The notes: generated from the sequence alone by a model not told the origin. DNA of 64,000 nucleotides from Luteimonas galliterrae (GCF_023374055.1 NZ_JAMBEP010000006.1:1-64000), one strand, 5' to 3'. Positions 15,576 through 25,234 are shown, counted from the first letter of the stretch. A program made the numbers and translations.

Positions 15576-16090
15576 TGTAGAGCGGAGCTTGCTCCGCTGC
15601 TCTTGCTCTTAGGCCGTTTACTCTTAAGCCGTTTGCTCTCAGAGCCGTCATCCCAGCGAACGCTGGGACCCATTTGCTTTCGCTCTTGCTCTTGCCCTTA
15701 AGCCGTCATCCCGGCGAAGGCCGGGACCCAGGCCCGCGTCCTCGCGGCTTGCGCTGCGACTCGCGCCATGGACAAAAGCTTCCGGCTGCGCCGGGTCACT
15801 TTCTTTGTTGGCCCAAAGAAAGTAACCAAAGAAAGGGCCCGAAGCTGAAGTGATTCGTCGCGTCTGAACGTCCGCCAGCGGCCTGGCTTTCGTCGCGGGT
15901 GGCCTTCTTACGCAGGTACTAGATTTTGATTCGTAGCGCATGGGTGACGTGGCTTTTGCGGATTTGCGCTAAGGAGGCGTTCGGGTCGATCGCTTCGGAT
16001 CCAAGTGCCGGAGCGACGGAAGAGGTCCGAACGGCGGCGCAAGGGTCAAGAACACATCCCTGCCCGCCGCCGTAATGCCTTTCAAGAAAC
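15576..16090 (+). repeat. Long mosaic repeat, copy A (right part decayed)
   Basis: Starts with the TGTAGAGCGGAGCTTGCTCC hairpin, then CTTAAGCCGTTT-type short repeats, GTCATCCCAGCGAACGCTGG, GTCATCCCGGCGAAGGCCGG, GACTCGCGCCATGGACAAA, GGGTCACTTTCTTTG with CAAAGAAAGTAACC, TTACGCAGGTACTAGATTTT and GGGTGACGTGGCTTTTGCGG. It is colinear with copies at 18206-18874 and 36082-36729 until about 16045, then only loosely similar. Together with its flank it fills the gene-free space 15523-16320. Confidence 0.9.
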
Positions 16091-16320
16091 GCAGGATGGG
16101 TTGAGCGAAACGATATCCATCGCGGTTCGCCTGCCATGGGAGATGGGTATCGCTCGCTCAAGCCATCCTATGCCCTCGGTGCCGATGCGCCTCCCGAGAC
16201 GGCAATATCAAAATTTCTTACAAAAAAATTGGGATGGAGATTCCATCTTGAAGATCTTCTGCGATTTCAAGGGGCCACCGTTCGCGGCGCTTTTCGTCTT
16301 TTAAGGCAGCACGGCTCCTG

Positions 16321-16689
16321 ATGAGCCCCAAGCAACTGCAAAGCCAGTTGCAACCATGGAGGGCTGCCTTCATGCCAGATATCTTGTTGCGGATTGTCGA
16401 GGGCGCATACGTAGCGCTATACCGGCACGATGCCAGCCTGGCCCCGGAAGTGCTGCCCACGCGCGGCCATCTCTACGTCTATAGCGGCGGCTTCGAATGG
16501 GGGCGTGGCGATGCCGCGGCCCTGAACCTGAGTCATGCGATCGTCGGTAAGATCTTCGAATTCGACGGCTATTCCAAGCCGGAACTCAAGCATCTGGCGC
16601 GGCGGCTGCACAGCGAGCTCATTTCCAAGCTGGACCGCGAGGCCGAGTACGACATACGGGTCGACAAACTGAAGCGACTCCTCGGTTGA
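16321..16689 (+). CDS. Conserved-looking hypothetical protein, possibly DUF6166-like
   Basis: A 122-residue soluble protein. The region RGHLYVYSGGFEWGRGDAAA is reminiscent of DUF6166 proteins (FEWGY-GSGPAQLALALL), with less similarity around it. The ATG follows a weak AAGGCAG. Upstream is an AT-rich patch (about 16205-16265) that is unlike the surrounding DNA and may hold the promoter. No functional inference. A strong terminator follows. Confidence 0.6.
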   Translation: MSPKQLQSQLQPWRAAFMPDILLRIVEGAYVALYRHDASLAPEVLPTRGHLYVYSGGFEWGRGDAAALNLSHAIVGKIFEFDGYSKPELKHLARRLHSELISKLDREAEYDIRVDKLKRLLG

Positions 16690-16713
16690 GACCACCGGCG
16701 CAGCGCCGAAAAG

Positions 16714-16740
16714 CGAAGGCCCGGCGTTGCCGGGCCTTCG
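16714..16740. terminator. Strong hairpin between convergent genes
   Basis: Perfect 12-bp stem CGAAGGCCCGGC / GCCGGGCCTTCG with a GTT loop, between the hypothetical gene (plus) and icd (minus). There is no long T-run on either side, so termination probably depends on the very stable stem. Confidence 0.7.
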
Positions 16741-16762
16741 GTCGTGCCTGAGCGCCCGCGCC

Positions 16763-18094
16763 TCAGAGATGCTTGATGATCTCGTCGGCGAACTCGCTGC
16801 ACTTCACTTCGGTGGCGCCGTCCATCAGGCGCGCGAAATCGTAGGTGACGCGCTTGGAGCCGATCGCCTTGTCCATCGCGGCGATGATCGCGTCGGCCGC
16901 TTCGGTCCAGCCCATGTAACGCAGCATCATTTCGCCGGACAGGATCACCGAACCCGGATTGACCTTGTCCTGGTTGGCGTACTTGGGCGCGGTGCCGTGG
17001 GTAGCTTCGAACACGGCGTGGCCGGTCACGTAGTTGATGTTGGCGCCTGGCGCGATGCCGATGCCGCCGACCTGCGCGGCCAGCGCGTCGGACAAATAAT
17101 CGCCATTGAGGTTGAGCGTGGCGACCACGTCGTATTCCTTGGGCCGCAGCAGGATCTGCTGCAGGAAGGCGTCGGCGATGGCGTCCTTGATGACGATGCC
17201 GGCGCCCGGCTTGCCTTCGGGAATCACGTGCCACGGGCCGCCGTCCAGTTCGACCGCGCCGAACGCTTCGCGCGCGACCTGGTAGCCGAAGTCGCGGAAC
17301 GCGCCTTCGCTGAACTTCATGATGTTGCCCTTGTGCACCAGCGTCACCGACTTGGCGCCGCTCGCGATCGCATACGTGATCGCGCTGTGCACCAGGCGTT
17401 CGGTGCCCTGGTAGCTGACCGGCTTGATGCCGACGCCGACCTGCACCTTGCCCGGGCGCGCCGGCATGCCGATGCCCTGCAGCTGCTTGTCCCAGGCGTC
17501 GACCTTGTCCTGCGTGCCGAAGCGGATCTTATCGAAGGACTTGGGGAATTCCTTCTGCAAGAAGTCCAACACCTTCTGCGCATCGGCGCTGCCGGGTTCG
17601 AATTCGATGCCGGCGTAGATGTCTTCGGTGTTCTCGCGGAAAATCGTCATCGACACGTCGCCGGGCTTCTTGACCGGCGAGGGCACGCCTTCGAACCAGC
17701 GTACCGGGCGCAGGCAGACGTACAGGTCCAGCATCTGGCGCAGCGCGACGTTGAGCGAGCGGATGCCGCCACCGACCGGGGTGGTCAGCGGGCCTTTGAT
17801 CGAGACGAGGTAATCGCGGCAGGCGTCGACGGTGGCGTCGGGCAGCCAGTTGCCGGTGGCGTTGAAGGCTTTTTCGCCGGCCAGTACTTCCATCCAGTGG
17901 ATCTTCTTCTTGCCGCCGTAGGCCTTGGCGACTGCGGCGTCGAGCACGCGCACGCTGGCGCGCCAGATGTCGGGGCCGGTGCCGTCGCCTTCGATGAAGG
18001 GGATGATGGGTTGATCGGGAACGTTGAGGCCTTGGGGGGCCTTGGTGATCTTGGCGCCGCCGGCCGGCGGGGTCGGGTGGGACGAATCGGACAA
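16763..18094 (-). CDS. icd: NADP-dependent isocitrate dehydrogenase
   Basis: A 443-residue TCA-cycle enzyme converting isocitrate to 2-oxoglutarate. It follows E. coli Icd closely: [14 protein letters not shown], the phosphorylatable Ser in [41 protein letters not shown]-like [28 protein letters not shown], and the NADP-specifying [15 protein letters not shown]. The preferred start is TTG at 18094, with AGGAGA upstream and a family-like N-terminus; the longer open frame to 18172 has no good start. The N-terminus is about 20 residues longer than in E. coli. Confidence 0.95.
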   Translation of the reverse strand: MSDSSHPTPPAGGAKITKAPQGLNVPDQPIIPFIEGDGTGPDIWRASVRVLDAAVAKAYGGKKKIHWMEVLAGEKAFNATGNWLPDATVDACRDYLVSIKGPLTTPVGGGIRSLNVALRQMLDLYVCLRPVRWFEGVPSPVKKPGDVSMTIFRENTEDIYAGIEFEPGSADAQKVLDFLQKEFPKSFDKIRFGTQDKVDAWDKQLQGIGMPARPGKVQVGVGIKPVSYQGTERLVHSAITYAIASGAKSVTLVHKGNIMKFSEGAFRDFGYQVAREAFGAVELDGGPWHVIPEGKPGAGIVIKDAIADAFLQQILLRPKEYDVVATLNLNGDYLSDALAAQVGGIGIAPGANINYVTGHAVFEATHGTAPKYANQDKVNPGSVILSGEMMLRYMGWTEAADAIIAAMDKAIGSKRVTYDFARLMDGATEVKCSEFADEIIKHL

Positions 18095-18205
18095 GGGGAG
18101 TCTCCTGCGGTGCCGCGCAACGTACGGCGCGGGCGAGACCGGTATTGTCGCGATTTGTGGGGCGCGGGGCAAAGCCGGCCGCCCCGGCGGTACCCTCTCT
18201 CGTTT

Positions 18206-18874
18206 TGTAGAGCGGGGCGTGCTCCGCTGCTCTTCGCTCTTAAGCCGTTCGCTCTTAAGCCGTTCGCTCTTAAGTCGTTCGCTCTTAAGCCGTCATCCCA
18301 GCGAACGCTGGGACCCATGTTGCTCTTGCCCCCTTAGCCGTCATCCCGGCGAAAGCCGGGATCCAGGCCCGCGTGCTCGTGGGCCTCGCTGCGACTCGCG
18401 CCATGGACAAAGGCTTCCGGGCTGCGCCCGGGTCACTTTCTTTGCTGGCCCAAAGAAAGTAACCCAAGAAAGGGCCTGAACTGCGGTGCGATGGTCGTAC
18501 CTGTAAGTCCGCCAGCGGACCTGCTTTCGTCGTGGGTGACCTTCTTACGCAGGTACTAGATTTTGATTCGCAGCGTATGGGTGACGTGGCTTTTGCGGAG
18601 TTGCGCTAAGGAGTAGTTCTTGTCGATCGCCTCGGATCTGAATATCGAAGCGACGGAGGAATCCCGAGGGCTGGCGAGCGGTGGCCAAGCACACGGGGTA
18701 ACCCCATCGCCGGGATCCCTTCCAAAGGCCCTTTTTCTTTGGTTACTTCTCTTTTTGGGCCCCACAAAAAGAAAGTAACTCGGCCGCGTTTTTAGCGGAC
18801 GAAACCCCGGCCTGAAAGGCCGGCAGGTCGCGAGAACCCATCAGCAAAGGCAGCGGGGCAAGCTCCGCTCTACA
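18206..18874 (+). repeat. Long mosaic repeat, copy B (complete)
   Basis: A 669-base element beginning TGTAGAGCGGGGCGTGCTCC and ending GGGGCAAGCTCCGCTCTACA, so its ends are inverted repeats that are themselves hairpins. Inside, in order, are four CTTAAGCCGTTCG units, two GTCATCCC hairpins, CCATGGACAAAGGCTTCCGG, a CTTTCTTTG/CAAAGAAAG palindrome, TTACGCAGGTACTAGATTTT, TGGCTTTTGCGG, ATCGCCGGGATCCC, and a second CTTTTTCTTTGG/AAAAAGAAAGTAACT arm. No transposase. Beyond it (18875-18976) are fragments of the same units. No gene in 18173-19038. Confidence 0.9.
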
Positions 18875-18976
18875 TCTTCGCGGGAATGACGGCTTAAGAG
18901 CACAGCGAAAGCAAGATGGGTCCCAGTGTTCGCCGAAATGACGACCAAGAGCAAAGCGGCATATGCCGCGTAGAGA

Positions 18977-19005
18977 CAAAAAAGGGCGCGGCTCGCGCCG
19001 CGCCC
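18977..19005 (-). terminator. Terminator of the lipoprotein/LysM/queF transcript
   Basis: Read on the minus strand: GGGCGCGGC-GCGA-GCCGCGCCC followed by six or seven T. It lies 34 bases after the lipoprotein stop codon. Confidence 0.88.
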
Positions 19006-19038
19006 CGTTGCTGCCCCAAAGCGGGAAGCGTTATCCGA

Positions 19039-19521
19039 TTACTTCACTTCGATCGCCTGCTGCGTGCCCGCAGGCGCGCCGTTCAAGGTCACGTCGACGG
19101 TGTACTTGCCGGCCGGCCACGGATTGGCGTTGCTGAACTCGATGTTGGTGGTTTCCGGGCCGCTGGTGTTGATCGTCTGCTTCTGCTCGCCGGCGACCTG
19201 TCCGTCCTGGAAGGTCAGCTTGGCGCCGACTTCGACGTTGCTGGCAGCGCCGTCGGTCTTGACCGAAGCGATGATCTTGTCGGTGGGCTTGAACGTGGTC
19301 ACGGCGGCGACCGACTTGTCGGCCGCGGCGGTGGTGCCCACGGTCACGGCGCTGACGGTGGCGGCCGGCGCGGGCGGCGCGGCTTCGGGCATCGGCGCGG
19401 GTTCGGTGGCGGCCGGCGGCGGCGTCGCGGCGACCGGTTCTTCCTTCTTCTTGCAGCCGACCAGCGCCACGGAGCCGGCCAGGGCCACGATCAGTGCGTA
19501 CGAGAGCGTTTTACGGTTCAT
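19039..19521 (-). CDS. Small outer-membrane or periplasmic lipoprotein
   Basis: A 160-residue protein with a lipoprotein signal ending SVALVGC (Cys23), then KKKEE, a long Pro/Ala/Glu linker (PPPAATEPAPMPEAAPPAPA) and a C-terminal beta-rich domain with DKIIASVKTDGAASN and KYTVDVTLNGAPAG, reminiscent of small Ig-like carbohydrate or extracellular modules. Function unknown. It is 51 bases after the LysM gene and is the last gene before a strong terminator. Confidence 0.82.
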   Translation of the reverse strand: MNRKTLSYALIVALAGSVALVGCKKKEEPVAATPPPAATEPAPMPEAAPPAPAATVSAVTVGTTAAADKSVAAVTTFKPTDKIIASVKTDGAASNVEVGAKLTFQDGQVAGEQKQTINTSGPETTNIEFSNANPWPAGKYTVDVTLNGAPAGTQQAIEVK

Positions 19522-19572
19522 GAGGATGTCCTTGGAAGGCGGATGGGGATAAGGATCGATCGCGCTTTGCGA

Positions 19573-19878
19573 TCAGGATTCTTCGGCGGGAATCTTCAGC
19601 ACCTGGCCCGGCTTGATCCGGTCGGGATCGTCGAGCTGGTCGCGATTGGCTTCGAAGATCGCGTTCCACTTGCTGGCCTTGCCGTAGAACTGCTTGGAAA
19701 TATGCGAGAGCGTGTCGCCCTTCTGCACGGTATAGGTCTGCTCCGGCGATCCCACTTTTTCCGCAGTGGTATCGACCTTGGCGGTGACGCCGGAGAAATC
19801 GGCCTTCTCCACCTTTTCCGCAGTGGTGTCGACTTTGGCGCTGACGCCGGAGAAATCGGCTTTCTTCTCGTTGCTCAT
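19573..19878 (-). CDS. Small LysM-domain protein with duplicated N-terminus
   Basis: A 101-residue protein with no signal peptide. Residues about 48-97 are one LysM domain ([20 protein letters not shown]...[11 protein letters not shown]). The N-terminal part is a 19-residue unit repeated twice ([38 protein letters not shown]). It resembles the LysM half of E. coli Kbp/YgaU, a cytoplasmic potassium-binding protein, but the BON domain is replaced by the repeat. The ATG at 19878 has AAGGAGCC upstream. It lies between queF and the lipoprotein gene. Confidence 0.85.
   Translation of the reverse strand: MSNEKKADFSGVSAKVDTTAEKVEKADFSGVTAKVDTTAEKVGSPEQTYTVQKGDTLSHISKQFYGKASKWNAIFEANRDQLDDPDRIKPGQVLKIPAEES
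19750..19863 (-). repeat. 57-bp tandem duplication in the LysM gene
   Basis: Two adjacent 57-bp units coding residues 6-24 and 25-43, differing at a handful of bases, mostly third positions plus one Ser/Thr change and Glu/Gly at the end. Confidence 0.9.
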
Positions 19879-19975
19879 GTAGGGGCTCCTTACCCGGACG
19901 CGGTCTGGGTCGCGCCACGTTTGCACGAACCTTGTTAAGAAGGCATTGCGGCGCCGTGAACGCCGCGTGCAGGCT

Positions 19976-20782
19976 TCACTGCCGCAGGTCGCGCCCTTGC
20001 CGGGGCGCGGCCGATCCCGGCGTCGCCCGCCAGGGGTTGATGTCCAAACCCCCGCGGCGGGTATAGCGCGCCTCCACCGACAACGCTTGCGGACGGCAAT
20101 GCGCCATCGTGTCGACGAAGATGCGTTCGACGCATTGCTCGTGGAATTCGGCGTGATCGCGGAACGAGACCAGGTAGCGCAGCAAGCCGGCGCGATCGAT
20201 CCGCGGGCCGCGATAGGCGATGCGCAAGCTGGCCCAGTCCGGTTGGCCGGTGACCGGGCAGTTCGATTTGAGCAGCGACGAGCTGAGCGCTTCGTCGACG
20301 ATCGTATCGGCATCCGCCTGCAGCCACTGCGCGTCGGGCGGGCCGTAGCTGGCGATGTCGATGTCCAGGCCGTCGATCGATTCGGCTGCGTCGTCCCCGA
20401 TCTCCGGCAGGCCGAACGCCACGTCGACGGGGGCGCCGGCCGCGCGCGACAGGTCGGTCGCGATCGTGGACAGCACCGCGTCGTCGTCTTCGAAGCGGTG
20501 CGCGTTGAACGAGTTGAGGTAAAGCTTGAGCGATTTGGATTCCACCAGGTTCGGCGAATCGAAAGGCACGCGCAGCGTGGCGGTGGCCACGCGCGGCTTG
20601 CCGCGCGCGTCCAGCCAGCTCAGTTCGTAGGCGTGCCAGCGGTCGTGGCCGATGAAAGGCAACGCAGCGGCGGGCAGGTCGAGCGCCGTGCGGCCGACAG
20701 CGCGCGCGATGGGGAACAGCAGCGAAGGGTCGTAGTGCGCGGGGTAGGCGACTTCGCGGCCTAGGGGGAGGGTGGAGGTCAT
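19976..20782 (-). CDS. queF: NADPH-dependent 7-cyano-7-deazaguanine reductase QueF
   Basis: A 268-residue protein of the long, two-domain (YqcD/E. coli) type. It reduces preQ0 to preQ1 in queuosine biosynthesis. The QueF motif [13 protein letters not shown] is at residues 81-93 and the catalytic Cys175 and Asp182 are in [11 protein letters not shown]. The C-terminal half has [19 protein letters not shown], the usual substrate-binding Glu region. No other queuosine gene is in the window. Confidence 0.95.
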   Translation of the reverse strand: MTSTLPLGREVAYPAHYDPSLLFPIARAVGRTALDLPAAALPFIGHDRWHAYELSWLDARGKPRVATATLRVPFDSPNLVESKSLKLYLNSFNAHRFEDDDAVLSTIATDLSRAAGAPVDVAFGLPEIGDDAAESIDGLDIDIASYGPPDAQWLQADADTIVDEALSSSLLKSNCPVTGQPDWASLRIAYRGPRIDRAGLLRYLVSFRDHAEFHEQCVERIFVDTMAHCRPQALSVEARYTRRGGLDINPWRATPGSAAPRQGRDLRQ

Positions 20783-20847
20783 GGCTTATTTTAGGCCTGC
20801 GGCGCTGATACGTGTTTTTTGTCGGCAAGAGGCGCACGTCCTGCTGT

Positions 20848-21004
20848 TTCCTCTCCCCTTGCGGGAGAGGATGCCCGAAGGGCAGGAGAGGGGAACGCGA
20901 GCGGAGCGAAGCGTGCTTTTGCAGTTCTTGTTGGATGGCGCGAAAAGCCGGACCCTCTCCCTGGCCCTTCGGGCCTGTCCCTCTCCCGTAAAAGGGAGAG
21001 GGGA
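20848..21004. repeat. CTCTCCC...GGGAGAGG interspersed repeat between queF and the peptidase gene
   Basis: Left hairpin CCTCTCCCCTTGCGGGAGAG, GCCCGAAGGGC, a central part with GGCGCGAAAAGCCGG, then CTGGCCCTTCGGGCC and right hairpin CCCTCTCCCGTAAAAGGGAG. The right half matches the repeat at 24650-24705. Confidence 0.85.
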
Positions 21005-21020
21005 CAAGCAGAGCTTCGCC

Positions 21021-22328
21021 TTATTTGGAGTCGCTGCTTGTGCCGTTCAAATAGTCCAAAGCCACCTGCAGCATCGCGCGCGTGCCCAACTTCAGCGCCG
21101 ATTCGTCCAGAAAAAATTCTGGCGAGTGATTGCTCGGCGCCTTCGACGCATCCTGGCCTTGGGGCGTGGCGCCGACAAAGAAGAAGAGGCCGGGTGCTTG
21201 GCGGGCAAAATAGGAGAAATCTTCCGAGCCCATCACCAGGGGCATATCGACCACGTTGCCTGCGCCGGCCGCTTTTTCCAGGCTGGGCCGCATGCGCGCG
21301 GTCAGCGCGGGATCGTTCACGGTGACCGGGTTGCCTTGCGCGTCGAGCGGAATCTTGGCGTCGACGGTGGCGCCGTGCGCCGCGGCGACGTGCTCGGCCA
21401 AAGTCTTCAGCCGCGCGAACACGTCTTCGCGCATGCCGGTGTCGAAGGTGCGGATGGTGCCGATGGTCTGCACCTGGTCGGGAATGATGTTGTGGCGCAC
21501 ACCGCCCTTGATCGCGCCGAACGTCACCACCACCGGCTGCTTGCTGATGTCCATCTGGCGGCTGACGATGGCTTGCGCGTTGCCGATGATCTGCGCGGCG
21601 GCCACGATCGGGTCGACGCCGGACCATGGCCGCGAGCCATGCGTCTGCCGGCCTTTGACGGTGAGCTCGAAACGATCCGATGCCGCCATCGTCGGCCCGG
21701 CGCGCACGCCGATCTGGCCGGCGTTGAGCGTGCTGAACACGTGCAGCCCGAACACGGCGTCGGGCTTGAAATCGGCGAACACGCCTTCTTCCAGCATCAG
21801 CGTCGCGCCGCCGTCCTCGCCTTGGGGCGGGCCTTCTTCGGCGGGCTGGAAGACGAACAGCACTTCGCCCGGCAATTCGTCGCGCATCCCCACCAAGGCC
21901 TGCGCCACGCCCATCAGGATCGAAGTATGCGCATCGTGGCCGCAGGCGTGCATGACGCCTACCGTCTCGCCGCGGTAGGTCGTGGTGGCCTTGGACGCGA
22001 ACGGCAACGCATTGCGTTCGGTCACCGGCAGCGCGTCCATGTCCGCGCGCAACGCGATCCGCGGCCCGGGCTTGCCGCCTTTCAGCAGCGCGACGACGCC
22101 GGTATGGGCGACGCCGGTCTTCGGTTGCAGGCCGAGCTTGCGCAGATGGTCCGCGACCAGTTTCGCGGTGCGCGTCTCGCGGTTGCCCAGTTCCGGATGC
22201 TGGTGGATGTCGCGCCGCCAGGCCAGGACCTGCGCGTCCAGCGGCGCGGCCAGGGTTTCGACGTCGGCCGCGGACACAGGGCCTGCGGCCGCCAGCGCGA
22301 AAAGCGCAGCGAGGTAAAGGGATCGCAT
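21021..22328 (-). CDS. Secreted M20-family amidohydrolase/peptidase
   Basis: A 435-residue metallohydrolase of the AmiA/hippurate-hydrolase (M20D) type. The ATG at 22328 has GGAGG upstream and starts a Sec signal peptide (LYLAALFALAAAGPVSAAD). Metal and active-site motifs are RRDIHQHPELG, ALRADMDALPV, HACGHDAHTSILMG, QPAEEGPPQGEDGG, GRQTHGSRPW and MGSEDFSYFA near the end. Such enzymes cleave N-acyl or N-carbamoyl amino acids or peptides, here outside the cytoplasm. It is divergent from the amino-acid permease gene with a 97-base gap, a sensible functional pairing. Confidence 0.92.
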   Translation of the reverse strand: MRSLYLAALFALAAAGPVSAADVETLAAPLDAQVLAWRRDIHQHPELGNRETRTAKLVADHLRKLGLQPKTGVAHTGVVALLKGGKPGPRIALRADMDALPVTERNALPFASKATTTYRGETVGVMHACGHDAHTSILMGVAQALVGMRDELPGEVLFVFQPAEEGPPQGEDGGATLMLEEGVFADFKPDAVFGLHVFSTLNAGQIGVRAGPTMAASDRFELTVKGRQTHGSRPWSGVDPIVAAAQIIGNAQAIVSRQMDISKQPVVVTFGAIKGGVRHNIIPDQVQTIGTIRTFDTGMREDVFARLKTLAEHVAAAHGATVDAKIPLDAQGNPVTVNDPALTARMRPSLEKAAGAGNVVDMPLVMGSEDFSYFARQAPGLFFFVGATPQGQDASKAPSNHSPEFFLDESALKLGTRAMLQVALDYLNGTSSDSK

Positions 22329-22425
22329 CGATTGCCTCCATCCGGCCCGCCCCGATGCTAACCCAGCACTCGCGTCCGGGGGCGGGTCCATGCGAGTCTT
22401 CGTGCCTCGAAGGCAGAGGCGCGAT

Positions 22426-23790
22426 ATGAGCGAGCAACGACCCGCCGGCGGCATCGGCGCATTGCAGGGCGACGCGGCGCTGGTGCGCGCGGTCGGATCG
22501 ATGGCGCTGACCGCGGCGGTGATCAACATCATCGTCGGCGCGGGCATCTTCAAGATGCCCGCGACGTTGTCCGCGCAGATGGGCGCCGCGGCGCCGCTGG
22601 CCCTGATCGCCGGCGCGCTGGCGATCCTGCCCGTCGCATTGTGCTTCGCCGCGGTCGGCAGCCGCGCGGCGGCTACCGGCGGACCGTACACCTACGCCAG
22701 CGCGGTGTTCGGCCCGTTCGCCGGCTTCATCGCCGGCGCCTTGATGTGGATCAGCAATGTCGCTTCCAGCGCCGGCGTCAGCGCCGCGCTGTCGGTGCAG
22801 GTGGCCGGCCTGTTCCCGGCGTTCGCCGAACCGGGTCCGCGCGCGGGGCTGATCGTGTCCGTCTATCTGGCGGTGTTCGCGCTGAACGCGTACGGCGTCA
22901 GGCTCGGCGCGCGCGCGATCGCGGTGCTGGCCACGCTGAAGCTGACGCCGCTGTTCCTGCTCACCGGCGTCGGCCTGTTCTTCGTCGACTGGAACCACAT
23001 CAGCTGGACCGATGTGCCGTCGTGGAGCGCGATGGGCACTTCGATGGTGCTGGTGATGTTCGCCTACTCGGGCATGGAGACCGCGCTGATCCCGTCGGGC
23101 GAAGTGCGCGACGTGTCCAAGAGCGTGCCGCGCGCGACGATCGCCGCGATCCTGCTGGTAGTGCTGCTCTATCTCGGCCTGCAGGTGGTCACCCAGGGCG
23201 TGTTGGGCCCCGCGTTGGGGCAAAGCGGCGTGCCGCTGGCCGATACCGCCGGTGCGTTGTGGTCGTCGTCGGGCCGCACCGTGCTGCTGTTGACGGCGTG
23301 CGTATCGATGCTGGGCTTCCTGATGGGCAACCTGCTCGGCACTTCGCGCCTGGTGTTCGCGCTCGGGCGCGACGGCTACCTGCCCAGCGCTTTCGGCCGC
23401 GTCAGCGCGTCGCACCGCGTGCCGCTGCTAGCGATCACCGCGCACGCCGGGCTGGCCTGCGTACTGGCGTTGACCAGCGTGTTGGATGCATCGGAATTGG
23501 TGGCCGGCGGCTTCGACACGCTGGTGCTGATCTCCGGCGGCGGCAACTGCCTGGTCTACATCACCGTCTGCCTGGCGGCATGGCGCGCGCAGCGCATCGA
23601 TCTGCGCGAGCGCGGCGAGCCTTTCGTGATGCCCGGCGGCGGCGCCATCCCGCTGATCTCCGTCGTGGCGATGGTCGCCATCGTCGCCACCCTGACTGCC
23701 AAGGAATGGTTGGCGCTCGGCGGCGCGCTGGCGGCGTTGATCGCGGTGTATGCGATCTTGCGGACGATGCGTCCACGCAAGTCGCCCTGA
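22426..23790 (+). CDS. APC-superfamily amino-acid permease
   Basis: A 454-residue inner-membrane transporter with about 12 hydrophobic segments. TM1 contains the broken-helix signature VINIIVGAGIFKMPA and TM6 has YSGMETALIPSGEV, both typical of APC-family sodium/proton-coupled or exchange transporters; TM8 region ACVSMLGFLMGNLLGTSRLVFALGRDG. The ATG at 22426 is favoured over the in-frame ATG at 22390, which adds a basic 12-residue leader. Substrate unknown; the divergent M20 peptidase suggests uptake of released amino acids. Confidence 0.9.
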   Translation: MSEQRPAGGIGALQGDAALVRAVGSMALTAAVINIIVGAGIFKMPATLSAQMGAAAPLALIAGALAILPVALCFAAVGSRAAATGGPYTYASAVFGPFAGFIAGALMWISNVASSAGVSAALSVQVAGLFPAFAEPGPRAGLIVSVYLAVFALNAYGVRLGARAIAVLATLKLTPLFLLTGVGLFFVDWNHISWTDVPSWSAMGTSMVLVMFAYSGMETALIPSGEVRDVSKSVPRATIAAILLVVLLYLGLQVVTQGVLGPALGQSGVPLADTAGALWSSSGRTVLLLTACVSMLGFLMGNLLGTSRLVFALGRDGYLPSAFGRVSASHRVPLLAITAHAGLACVLALTSVLDASELVAGGFDTLVLISGGGNCLVYITVCLAAWRAQRIDLRERGEPFVMPGGGAIPLISVVAMVAIVATLTAKEWLALGGALAALIAVYAILRTMRPRKSP

Positions 23791-23965
23791 TCAGAACGAT
23801 AGCGGCGCCATTTGACGCGAACTTAACGTGTCGCGCACTTCCAGTGCTCTCGATGACGCAGTACGCAACACACCATCCTGACGGGCTTTTCATCTCCCCG
23901 ACTTATCATGAGCGTCGCCAAGGCGCATCCGCGCGGTGCGCCATCCCCCACGATGGAGCAGGATC

Positions 23966-24592
23966 ATGCCGTATACGTTGCCGAAACTGCCTTACGCCTA
24001 CGACGCGCTCGAACCGCATGTCGACGCGAAGACGATGGAGATCCACCACACCAAGCACCACCAGACTTACGTCGACAAGCTCAACGAAGCGGTCGACGGT
24101 ACGCCATTGGCCGACAAGCCGGTCGAAGCACTGATCCGCGACCTCGACGTGGTGCCGGAAGGCAAACGCGGCGCGGTGCGCAACCACGGCGGCGGCCACG
24201 CCAACCACAGTCTGTTCTGGACCGTGATGGCTCCCGACGGCGGCGGCCAACCGGACGGCGAGCTCGCCAAGGCGATCGACAGCGATTTCGGCGGCTTCGA
24301 CAAGTTCAAGGAAGCGTTCACCAAAGCGGCGGTCGGGCGTTTCGGCAGCGGTTGGGCCTGGCTGGTGGTCGACGGCAAGGGCAAGCTGGCCGTCGAAGAC
24401 AGCGGCAACCAGGACAGCCCGCTGATGAAGGGCGTGGGTTCGGGCAATACGCCGATCCTGGGACTGGACGTGTGGGAGCATGCGTATTACCTGAAGTACC
24501 AGAACCGCCGGCCCGATTACATCGCCGCGTTCTACAACGTGATCAACTGGAAGGAAGTGGCGCGGCGGTATGCCGAGGCCAAGAAGGGTTGA
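23966..24592 (+). CDS. sodA: Superoxide dismutase, Mn type
   Basis: A 208-residue Fe/Mn SOD. Metal ligands are His27, His81 (NHSLFW), Asp168 and His172 ([12 protein letters not shown]). The sequence NQDSPLM and the overall similarity to E. coli SodA favour manganese. The ATG at 23966 has AGCAGGATC upstream; an upstream frame extension is not SOD-like. Cytoplasmic. It is a monocistronic gene with a palindromic repeat just after it. Confidence 0.95.
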   Translation: MPYTLPKLPYAYDALEPHVDAKTMEIHHTKHHQTYVDKLNEAVDGTPLADKPVEALIRDLDVVPEGKRGAVRNHGGGHANHSLFWTVMAPDGGGQPDGELAKAIDSDFGGFDKFKEAFTKAAVGRFGSGWAWLVVDGKGKLAVEDSGNQDSPLMKGVGSGNTPILGLDVWEHAYYLKYQNRRPDYIAAFYNVINWKEVARRYAEAKKG

Positions 24593-24604
24593 TCCGCTTT
24601 TTTT

Positions 24605-24705
24605 GTAGAGCGGAGCTTGCTCCGCTGCTTCTGGTTTTGATGCCGCGAAAAGCCGGGCCCTCTCCCTGGCCTTCGGCCTGCCCCTCTCCCGTGAACGGGA
24701 GAGGG
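24605..24705. repeat. Two short repeats downstream of sodA
   Basis: A GTAGAGCGGAGCTTGCTCCG hairpin (24605-24628), then GCCGCGAAAAGCCGGGCCC and CTGGCCTTCGGCC with the CCCTCTCCCGTGAACGGGAG hairpin, the same half-element as at 20940-21004. May serve as the sodA transcript end. Confidence 0.85.
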
Positions 24706-24714
24706 TTTTAATCT

Positions 24715-25095
24715 TCAGCCTTCGAGATTCCGCACTTGCGTCGGTCTGCCGCGCGCATCGAGCGCGATCATCACGAAGCGGCCGCGCGTACACAGTTCGC
24801 GATCGCCGCTGAGCAGATCCTCGGCGATCAGCTCCACCTCGACTTGCATGGAGCTGCGTCCCACTTCCACCACGCGCGCTACCGTTTCGACCAGTTGGCC
24901 CTGGCGGATCGGCAACTTGAAATCGACCTGCTCCGATCGCGCAGTGACCACCGAGCGCCGCGAATAGCGCGAAGCGGCGATGAACGCGGCCTTGTCAATC
25001 CACGCCAGCGCCTGGCCGCCGAACAGCGTGCCGAGGTGGTTGGTGTGGTCGGGGAAGACTATTTCGAGCAGGCGGGCTTCCAGATGCGCGGTCAT
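24715..25095 (-). CDS. Acyl-CoA thioesterase, YciA-like hotdog protein
   Basis: A 126-residue single-hotdog thioesterase. It has FPDHTNHLGTLFGGQALAWIDKAA, with the catalytic Asp in LAWIDK, SRRSVVTARSEQVDFKLPI and GRSSMQVEVELIAEDL, all characteristic of the YciA/Acot7 group that hydrolyses diverse acyl-CoAs. The ATG at 25095 follows AGAGAGAAT; the upstream frame merely translates a repeat. It may be the last gene of the nrdAB transcript but is separated from nrdB by a 115-base palindrome. Confidence 0.9.
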   Translation of the reverse strand: MTAHLEARLLEIVFPDHTNHLGTLFGGQALAWIDKAAFIAASRYSRRSVVTARSEQVDFKLPIRQGQLVETVARVVEVGRSSMQVEVELIAEDLLSGDRELCTRGRFVMIALDARGRPTQVRNLEG

Positions 25096-25119
25096 ATTCT
25101 CTCTACTAAAAGAAGAGCC

Positions 25120-25234
25120 GTTCCCCCCTTTGAAAAAGGGGCGGGGGTGGATTTTCTTTTGCTTTTGCCCTTGCTTTAAGAAAAGAACAACAGCAAAAGC
25201 AAATCCCCCTGCCCCCTTTTTCAAAGGGGGGAAC
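25120..25234. repeat. Large palindromic element GTTCCCCCCTTTG...CAAAGGGGGGAAC
   Basis: Near-perfect inverted ends of about 35 bases (GTTCCCCCCTTTGAAAAAGG and CCTTTTTCAAAGGGGGGAAC, continuing with GGGGGTGGATTT / AAATCCCCCTGC) around an AT-rich centre. The layout is like a small miniature element or BIME. It separates nrdB from the thioesterase gene. Confidence 0.9.

Noticed and set aside
15919-16161. Minus-strand 80-residue frame ending RKSHVTHALRIKI
   Set aside because: It lies within the mosaic repeat and substitution pattern among copies does not favour coding; kept only as a finding.
16005-16304. Possible 99-residue gene before the DUF6166-like gene
   Set aside because: Its first half overlaps the mosaic repeat and there is no ribosome-binding site or recognisable motif.
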